Made by a program: the position numbers and the translations under genes
Part shown: positions 6,622 to 11,367 of the stretch, one piece after another
How the letters are laid out: each line of letters starts with the position of its first letter
Numbering within the stretch: the stretch's first letter is position 1
The notes under the pieces: model-generated
Seen by the model: only the letters and a program-made list of their open reading frames with translations
Told to the model about the DNA's origin: nothing
The model's database searches: none
Source: an uncultured Porphyromonadaceae bacterium
GTDB lineage: Bacteria; Bacteroidota; Bacteroidia; Bacteroidales; Muribaculaceae
DNA: 11,367 nucleotides
Assembly: GCA_947176355.1 (NCBI GenBank)
Contig: CAMWQY010000056.1
Span: forward strand, 1 to 11,367
Direction of reading: 5' to 3'

Positions 6622-7377
6622 ATGGAAACACTTGAAGATATTCTTGGCAGACTCGACATGACGAGCATCCCGCGTCATGTAGCCATGATCATGGACGGGA
6701 ATGGCCGTTGGGCTAAAAACCGCGATAAGGTGCGCAGCGACGGTCACTATGAGGGCATCACGAGCGTGCACAATGTCACAGCCCTTTCGTCAGATCTCGG
6801 AATTGAATACCTTACCCTTTACGCTTTCAGCACAGAAAACTGGAATCGTCCGAAGGATGAGGTAGATACACTGATGACCATTATTGGATGGGCTATTGCA
6901 AGGGAGCTTCCTGAGCTTTTGCAGAATAATGTAAAGATCAATCTTCTTGGCGATATTGAGAGGGTGCCGGAAGGTCCTCGTGCCGAACTTTATGACTCAA
7001 GAGATAAGACGGCTCACTGCACCGGTCTTCAACTCAATATCTGCATTAGCTACTCTTCAAGATGGGAAATAGCCGAGGCGGCGAGAAAGCTTGCCCGCGA
7101 AGCCGCTGAAGGGAAGTTGAATCCGGATGATATTGATGAAGAAGTATTCAGCAATCACCTTGCTACTGCCGGAATGCCGGATCCCGACCTATTGATAAGG
7201 ACAGGGGGAGAGGAGCGGATCAGTAATTATCTTCTATGGCAGATTGCTTATAGCGAACTTTATTTCACTCCTATATTATGGCCTGATTTCGGGAAAAAAG
7301 AATATGCTCTTGCGCTTGTAGACTATCAGCAGCGCGAACGGCGATTCGGAAAGACATCGGAGCAAGTAGCTCATTGA
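6622..7377 (+). CDS. uppS: Isoprenyl transferase, undecaprenyl diphosphate synthase
   Basis: UppS condenses farnesyl diphosphate with eight isopentenyl diphosphates to make undecaprenyl diphosphate, the lipid carrier for peptidoglycan and surface glycans. It has 251 residues (E. coli 253). Family motifs are in place: HVAMIMDGNGRWAK with catalytic Asp25 and diphosphate-binding Asn27/Arg29; Arg38 and His42; TLYAFSTENWNRP (65-77); the SYSSRWEI segment usual in Bacteroidetes; and IRTGGEERISN with Arg193, Arg199 and Ser201, then Glu212. Small departures: Asp35 where the family usually has Gly (GxxR), Lys105 in the NVR position, and Cys in place of Asn in the NTGL segment. None removes a known catalytic residue. 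ATG 6622, 12 nt after the preceding stop, gives the normal length; Met13 is a less likely alternative. The lipid product links this operon's protein export functions to wall synthesis. Confidence 0.97.
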   Translation: METLEDILGRLDMTSIPRHVAMIMDGNGRWAKNRDKVRSDGHYEGITSVHNVTALSSDLGIEYLTLYAFSTENWNRPKDEVDTLMTIIGWAIARELPELLQNNVKINLLGDIERVPEGPRAELYDSRDKTAHCTGLQLNICISYSSRWEIAEAARKLAREAAEGKLNPDDIDEEVFSNHLATAGMPDPDLLIRTGGEERISNYLLWQIAYSELYFTPILWPDFGKKEYALALVDYQQRERRFGKTSEQVAH

Positions 7378-7385
7378 TAGGTAGC

Positions 7386-7424
7386 TTGACAACTGACAAT
7401 TTGACAACACGACAACTTGACAAC
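7386..7424. repeat. Degenerate 8-bp tandem array between uppS and bamA
   Basis: About five 8-bp units with consensus TTGACAAC: TTGACAAC (7386-7393), TGACAAT (one base short), TTGACAAC, ACGACAAC and TTGACAAC (to 7424). The array starts 8 nt after the uppS stop and ends 6 nt before the bamA ATG, filling most of the 53-nt spacer. It is open in the bamA frame but there is no convincing start codon before 7431. Confidence 0.8.
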
Positions 7425-7430
7425 CAAAAT

Positions 7431-10076
7431 ATGAATTTCACCAAAAACATAGGAAGGCTTCTGACAGCCATATTGATAGCAGCCTCTTTCGTAGTAAGTC
7501 CTGAAGCCTCGGCTCAGACACCTACTAACGACACAATTTATGCTCCGGACATCATCTATAGTCCTATCCCAAAGGTGTATGAGATAGCCGGCATTAAAGT
7601 GACCGGTGTCCCTGACGTAGAGGACTATGTGATTATTGGATATTCCGGGCTTTCTGTAGGTGAACGAATTGAAATTCCGGGAGATGCTATTTCTACAGCC
7701 GTGAAGCGTTTCTACCGGCAAGGTCTTTATTCCAAAGTGGAAATCAATCTCGAAAAGACTGTCGGTGACAAGGCATGGCTCGAAATTTCATTGAAGCAGC
7801 AGCCTCGCATGGCTGAAATACGCTTCACCGGTGTCAAGGGTGGAGAGAAGAAAGATCTTCTCGAGCGTCTTGGTGTGGAGAAGGGCCAACAGTTGACCCC
7901 AAATATCGTAGCCCGTATCAGGCAGGTTGTCAAGCAATATTATTCAGATAAGGGATTTAAAAATGTCATAGTGACTTCTTCACAGCAGCCGGATCTCTCT
8001 CAGGAGAATTATGATTATCTGACTGTAAATGTAGATCGTCAGAGCAAAGTGAAGGTGCACAAGATATATGTCAACGGCAATAATGTCTTGTCCGACAGAA
8101 AATTCAAGAATGCTATGAAAAAGACAAATGAGAATCATGACATTCTCAATCTCTTCAAGCAGAAGAAGTTTGTTGACTCTGACTATGCCGACGACAAGGT
8201 CCGTATCATCAATAAATATAACGAGCTCGGATATCGCGATGCAGAAATTCTCAGCGATTCAATCGTGAAATACGATGATAAGGAAGTGGATATTTACATT
8301 ACTGTAGATGAAGGCGACCGCTATTACATAAAGGATATTGATTGGGTGGGAAATACTGTGTATTCTTCCGACTTCCTCAATCAAGTGCTTGGTATGTATC
8401 CGGGTGATGTCTATAATCAAAAGCGTCTTAACAAGCGTACTACGGAAGATGATGACGCAGTATCCAACCTGTATCTTGACAATGGATACCTCTTCTTCCA
8501 GCTCGTGCCTATTGAGCAGCAAGTGACGGGCGATAGCATATCGCTTATGATGAGAATCTTTGAGGGTCAGCCTGCAAGAATCAATAAAGTTGTCATCAAT
8601 GGTAATGATCAGCTTTATGAGAAAGTAATTCGTCGTGAATTGCGAGTTAAGCCAGGCGATTTGTTCTCAAAGCGTGCCCTTATGAACTCAGCGCGTGAAA
8701 TTGCGGCATCTGGCCACTTTGATCCTGAGACTATGGGTATCAACCCAATGCCGAATGATGCTGATGGCACAGTAGATATCGTATTTGACCTTGAACAGAA
8801 GGCAAACGACAAGGTGCAGCTTTCACTCGGTTGGGGCCAGACAGGTGTGACAGGACAGGTAGCTCTCTCATTCTCCAACTTCTCAATCAAGAATCTTTTT
8901 AATCCGCAAAGCTATCGCGGCATCATCCCGCGAGGAGATGGACAGACCTTCTCTATCTCGGCTCAGACCAATGCCAAGTATTACCAGAGCTACAACATCA
9001 GTTTCTTTGATCCTTGGCTGGGTGGTAAGCGTCCTAATTCATTCTCCTTCTCCGTAGACTATAGCCGTTCGACCGGTGTCAACAGCCGCTTCTACAATCA
9101 GAGCTGGATGAACTCATATTCCTACTATCCTTATTATGGCGGTTCATACGGAAGCAACTACGGCCAATACTACTATCAGAATGCGTATGACCCTAACAAG
9201 GTGCTTCAGCTTGCAGGTGTCTCCGCTGCCTACGGTACGCGTCTGACATGGCCTGATGATATGTTCCAATTCCAGGTGTCGCTTGCCTATCGATGGTATT
9301 ATCTGAAGAATTGGGAATATCTGCGATTCATGCAGACCGGTGCGGCAAATTCGGTCGTTCTCGGTTTGAATTTGAGCCGCAACACCACCGACCAGCCTAT
9401 CTACCCGCGTTCAGGCTCCAGCTTCATGCTTTCTCTTCAGATGACTCCTCCATGGACTAAATTCCGTAAGGGTCACGATTGGCAGAAGCTTGCTGAGGAG
9501 GCTGCGAAATATGATGCGAAGGCTCAGGCTGCTCTATATAAGTGGATAGAATATTGGAAACTCAAATTCCAAGCGAAGACCTTTACTCCGCTTACTAATC
9601 CGGATGGCAACTGGACTCTCGTGATGATGACAAAGGCAGATTTCGCTTTGTTGGGATCCTATAATAAATATGTGAAGTCTCCTTTCGAAACTTTCTATTT
9701 CGGTGGTGACGGTATGACAGGTAGCTACACATACGCTACGGAGACTGTCTCCATGCGTGGTTATGAGAATGGTCAGTTCACTCCATATTACTATGAAGCG
9801 TATGCTTACTCCAAGTTTACATTCGAACTTCGCTTCCCATTCATGCTGCAACCTAACACGACGATCTTCGCTCTTGCATTTGCAGAAGCCGGTAATGCTT
9901 GGACAGACATCAAAGACTTCGCTCCTTTCAATTTGAAGCGGTCTGCCGGTGTCGGCATTCGTCTCTATCTTTCTATGCTTGGCTTCCTTGGAATTGACTG
10001 GGGCTATGGTTTCGACAAGGTATGGGGACGTCGCGGTGGTGGCAATCTGCACTTCGTGCTTGGTCAGGAGTTCTAA
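7431..10076 (+). CDS. bamA: Outer-membrane protein assembly factor BamA (Omp85 family)
   Basis: BamA folds and inserts beta-barrel proteins into the outer membrane. The 881-residue protein has a Sec signal peptide (cleavage likely after EASA, Ala28), five predicted POTRA domains (roughly 50-120, 122-205, 207-295, 297-375 and 378-455; for instance VHKIYVNGNNVLSD and INKVVINGNDQLYE open two of them), and a 16-strand-type barrel from about 460. The barrel holds the Omp85 signature MRGYENG (775-781, the VRGF/Y motif) and ends in aromatic F, as outer-membrane barrels do. Two barrel segments look like large extracellular loops: a Tyr-rich one near 557-590 (SYSYYPYYGG) and a helical one near 678-718 (EEAAKYDAKAQAALYKWIEYW). 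I chose ATG 7431 because the signal peptide starts there; upstream in-frame codons come from the 8-bp array. It follows uppS by 53 nt and precedes two ompH genes. Confidence 0.97.
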   Translation: MNFTKNIGRLLTAILIAASFVVSPEASAQTPTNDTIYAPDIIYSPIPKVYEIAGIKVTGVPDVEDYVIIGYSGLSVGERIEIPGDAISTAVKRFYRQGLYSKVEINLEKTVGDKAWLEISLKQQPRMAEIRFTGVKGGEKKDLLERLGVEKGQQLTPNIVARIRQVVKQYYSDKGFKNVIVTSSQQPDLSQENYDYLTVNVDRQSKVKVHKIYVNGNNVLSDRKFKNAMKKTNENHDILNLFKQKKFVDSDYADDKVRIINKYNELGYRDAEILSDSIVKYDDKEVDIYITVDEGDRYYIKDIDWVGNTVYSSDFLNQVLGMYPGDVYNQKRLNKRTTEDDDAVSNLYLDNGYLFFQLVPIEQQVTGDSISLMMRIFEGQPARINKVVINGNDQLYEKVIRRELRVKPGDLFSKRALMNSAREIAASGHFDPETMGINPMPNDADGTVDIVFDLEQKANDKVQLSLGWGQTGVTGQVALSFSNFSIKNLFNPQSYRGIIPRGDGQTFSISAQTNAKYYQSYNISFFDPWLGGKRPNSFSFSVDYSRSTGVNSRFYNQSWMNSYSYYPYYGGSYGSNYGQYYYQNAYDPNKVLQLAGVSAAYGTRLTWPDDMFQFQVSLAYRWYYLKNWEYLRFMQTGAANSVVLGLNLSRNTTDQPIYPRSGSSFMLSLQMTPPWTKFRKGHDWQKLAEEAAKYDAKAQAALYKWIEYWKLKFQAKTFTPLTNPDGNWTLVMMTKADFALLGSYNKYVKSPFETFYFGGDGMTGSYTYATETVSMRGYENGQFTPYYYEAYAYSKFTFELRFPFMLQPNTTIFALAFAEAGNAWTDIKDFAPFNLKRSAGVGIRLYLSMLGFLGIDWGYGFDKVWGRRGGGNLHFVLGQEF

Positions 10077-10121
10077 GTTAAGTATTAAGTGTTAAGTATT
10101 AAACATTAAGTGTTAAACAAT
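10075..10121. repeat. Degenerate 7-bp tandem array starting in the bamA stop codon
   Basis: After a partial unit AAGTT that includes the last two bases of the bamA TAA, there are six 7-bp units in register: AAGTATT, AAGTGTT, AAGTATT, AAACATT, AAGTGTT, AAACAAT (10080-10121). It occupies the first third of the 136-nt spacer before ompH1. The rest is AT-rich leader and a candidate promoter. Confidence 0.82.
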
Positions 10122-10167
10122 CGATATTAAAAACTGGGGATATAAAGAGATTTAAACTTTAAAGGGA

Positions 10168-10175
10168 TATTTTTG
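10168..10175 (+). promoter_or_regulatory. Candidate -7 box for the ompH pair
   Basis: TATTTTTG matches the Bacteroidetes TAnnTTTG box and is identical to the ribD -7 box. It lies 37 nt before the ompH1 ATG. No TTTG occurs 19-21 nt upstream, so this is a half-site. It could give the periplasmic chaperones extra transcription independent of bamA. Confidence 0.4.
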
Positions 10176-10212
10176 TCTTTTAAGTAGTAATAACTTTTAA
10201 AATAGAAATAAC

Positions 10213-10728
10213 ATGAAGAAACTTATCATATCTTTAGCATTAGTGCTGGCAGCCGGTTTGGGTGCATACGCACAGAAGTTTGCGCTCGTGGATATGGACT
10301 ATATCCTTCGCAATGTCCCGAGTTATGAAATGGCCAACGAACAATTGAATCAAGTGTCGCAGCGCTGGGAGCGAGAGGTCACCGAGCTTTCCAAAGAAGC
10401 TGAGACAATGTATAAGAACTATCAGTCAGAGATGATATTCTTGACAGACGACCAGAAGAAATCTCGTGAAGAAGAACTCGTGGCAAAGGAGAAGGAAGTC
10501 ACTGATCTCCGCTACAAATATTTTGGTCCGGAAGGTGAGCTTTTCAAAAAGCGCCAAAGCCTCATGAAGCCTATTCAGGAAGATGTCTACAATGCAGTGA
10601 AGGCAGTAAGTGAAGAAAAGGGTTATCAAGTGATCTTCGACCGTGCTTCCTCTCAGAGCATTGTCTTTGCATCCCCTAAGATTGATGTCAGCAACGAGGT
10701 GCTTGCGAAACTCGGATATTCTAAGTAA
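10213..10728 (+). CDS. ompH: OmpH/Skp-family periplasmic chaperone, first copy
   Basis: Skp-type trimeric chaperones hold unfolded outer-membrane proteins in the periplasm and bring them to BamA. The 171-residue protein has a clear signal peptide (KK, hydrophobic core, AYA before Gln21). It then has the family's short beta segment (KFALVDMDYILRNVPSYEMA), a long charged helical hairpin of about residues 38-120 that forms the tentacle (AETMYKNYQSEM, REEELVAKEKEVTDLRYKYF), and a C-terminal body segment (KGYQVIFDRASSQSIVFASP). Length and layout match the family; the position directly after bamA is the usual one. The ATG follows an A-rich leader (AGAAATAAC) with no Shine-Dalgarno sequence, normal for Bacteroidetes. 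It differs widely in sequence from the second copy, so this is an old duplication or separate recruitment. Confidence 0.93.
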   Translation: MKKLIISLALVLAAGLGAYAQKFALVDMDYILRNVPSYEMANEQLNQVSQRWEREVTELSKEAETMYKNYQSEMIFLTDDQKKSREEELVAKEKEVTDLRYKYFGPEGELFKKRQSLMKPIQEDVYNAVKAVSEEKGYQVIFDRASSQSIVFASPKIDVSNEVLAKLGYSK

Positions 10729-10730
10729 TT

Positions 10731-10753
10731 CAAATTTCACTTTGTGATATTTG
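10731..10753 (+). other. Hairpin just after the ompH1 stop
   Basis: CAAATTTCAC (10731-10740) and GTGATATTTG (10744-10753) form a 10-position stem with one T-T mismatch and a 3-nt loop, 2 nt after the stop codon. No T tract follows. It may stabilise the ompH1 mRNA 3' end or act as a partial terminator lowering ompH2. Confidence 0.5.
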
Positions 10754-10800
10754 AGGGTTATGGGGGGATAAGGTTATAGGGTTATAAGGTTAAGGGGTAC
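10753..10800. repeat. Degenerate 8-bp tandem array between the two ompH genes
   Basis: G-rich units of about 8 bp: GAGGGTTA, TGGGGGGATA (10 bp), AGGTTATA, GGGTTATA, AGGTTAAG, GGGTAC. It begins 24 nt after the ompH1 stop, at the foot of the hairpin, and is followed by about 50 nt of A-rich leader to the ompH2 ATG. The strong G bias on this strand is unlike the AT-rich surroundings. It is the least regular of the six arrays. Confidence 0.6.
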
Positions 10801-10851
10801 AGTAAAAAGAAATAATAAACAATAACAAATAAATTAAACAAACAGAAAGAA

Positions 10852-11358
10852 ATGATCAAGAAAGTACTTTTGGCGATCGCGCTTATTTGCCCGATGCTTC
10901 TGTCTGCTCAGACCCTAAAGATTGGCCTCGTAGACTTCGCTACAGTTCTCCAGGCGATGCCTGATTACACCGCAGCTATGAATCAGCTCAAAGAGGTAAG
11001 TGGTAAATATCAGGCTGAATTGCAGAAACTTGATGAAGAAATGAAACGCCAGTTGAATGAGTTTCAGAATATGCCTGAGAATGAGCTTCCTGCCATCAAG
11101 GAGCGCAAGGCTCGCGAGATAACTGATTATCAGCAGAAGATGCAACAGTTTGAGCAGTCTGCTTCTGAGGATCTGAACAAGATGCAGAATGACCTGATGG
11201 TGCCTATTACCCAGAAGATCTCTCAGGCAGTGGAAAGCGTCGGTCGTGAGGGTAGCTTCTCGCTAATTCAGATGTATGATCCGCAGCTTGTACTATATCG
11301 TGCCGAACCGGTAGAGGATGTGACTCCACTTGTAAAGGCTAAGCTTGGTATCAAGTAA
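10852..11358 (+). CDS. ompH: OmpH/Skp-family periplasmic chaperone, second copy
   Basis: A second Skp-like protein of 168 residues, with signal peptide MIKKVLLAIALICPMLLSA and cleavage before Gln20. The mature part opens with the family segment LKIGLVDFATVLQAMPDYTAA, then a coiled-coil hairpin of about residues 40-118 rich in Q, E and K (YQAELQKLDEEMKRQLNEF, ITDYQQKMQQFEQSASEDLN), then the C-terminal body (FSLIQMYDPQLVLYRAEPVEDVTPLVKAKLG). In contrast to the first copy, the helical arms are richer in Gln and Met and the end carries an extra VEDVTPLVKAKL stretch. It lacks its own recognisable TAnnTTTG box, so it probably depends on the upstream transcript. A start-like ATG occurs at 11365, 6 nt after its stop, suggesting the operon goes on. 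Hetero-oligomers with the first copy are possible but unproved. Confidence 0.92.
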   Translation: MIKKVLLAIALICPMLLSAQTLKIGLVDFATVLQAMPDYTAAMNQLKEVSGKYQAELQKLDEEMKRQLNEFQNMPENELPAIKERKAREITDYQQKMQQFEQSASEDLNKMQNDLMVPITQKISQAVESVGREGSFSLIQMYDPQLVLYRAEPVEDVTPLVKAKLGIK

Positions 11359-11367
11359 TAACTAATG

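Noticed and set aside
7374..7430. N-terminal extension of BamA from a TTG at 7374
   Set aside because: It would encode array-derived residues ahead of a good signal peptide that starts at ATG 7431; TTG overlapping the uppS stop is a poor start.
9534..10052. A 172-codon open frame on the minus strand opposite bamA
   Set aside because: The opposite strand encodes conserved BamA barrel sequence and the minus-strand product has no family features.
10753..10800. Telomere-like GGGTTA repeats
   Set aside because: Units are irregular and lie in a circular-type bacterial operon between two ompH genes; only the look is similar.
11365..11367. Start of a following gene (murI would be expected from other Bacteroidales)
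   Set aside because: Only an ATG is visible at the window edge, so no gene can be assigned.

Overview
The window looks like Bacteroidales core chromosome, probably Muribaculaceae or a close relative; the family is an inference. Signs are the DUF6242-like lipoprotein, DUF6089-like barrel, uppS, bamA, ompH, ompH order, the Bacteroidetes-type isoleucine/valine genes, A-rich leaders without clear Shine-Dalgarno sequences, and promoter boxes of the TTTG / TAnnTTTG type. I see no insertion sequence, phage, CRISPR, tRNA or rRNA.

Layout. Positions 1-3199 (+) hold the branched-chain amino acid genes ilvB (5' end outside the window), ilvN and ilvC. ilvB is broken by an in-frame TGA at 244-246, where the family has the Gly of a conserved Gly-Arg-Pro-Gly-Pro motif. 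ilvC is followed by a hairpin at 3248-3281 and a hairpin plus T8 at 3346-3378. Positions 3332-4201 (-) hold ribD for riboflavin synthesis. Its deaminase domain is intact but its reductase domain is unusually short. ribD faces ilvC and has a good Bacteroidetes promoter at 4222-4253. From 4393 to the end (+) is an envelope-biogenesis cluster: a lipoprotein, a small beta-barrel protein, undecaprenyl diphosphate synthase, the outer-membrane insertase BamA and two Skp/OmpH-like periplasmic chaperones. The first three are 6-12 nt apart. The window stops at a possible start codon 6 nt after the second ompH.

How the genes work together. IlvB/IlvN make acetolactate or acetohydroxybutyrate and IlvC converts these to the dihydroxy acids of the valine/isoleucine/leucine route. 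If the TGA is real, this strain should be impaired unless another synthase exists. The second cluster joins carrier-lipid supply for peptidoglycan and surface glycans (UppS) to outer-membrane protein delivery (OmpH/Skp) and insertion (BamA). The lipoprotein and DUF6089-like protein are unassigned envelope proteins in the same transcription unit.

The most unusual signal is non-coding. Every gene end followed by more than about 50 nt of non-coding DNA (ilvN, ilvC, ribD, uppS, bamA, ompH1) carries a degenerate tandem array of 7-9 bp units at or within about 25 nt of the stop codon. Each array has its own unit sequence. The divergent promoter region 4202-4392 and the very short spacers have none. 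At ribD the array forms the last codons and the stop.
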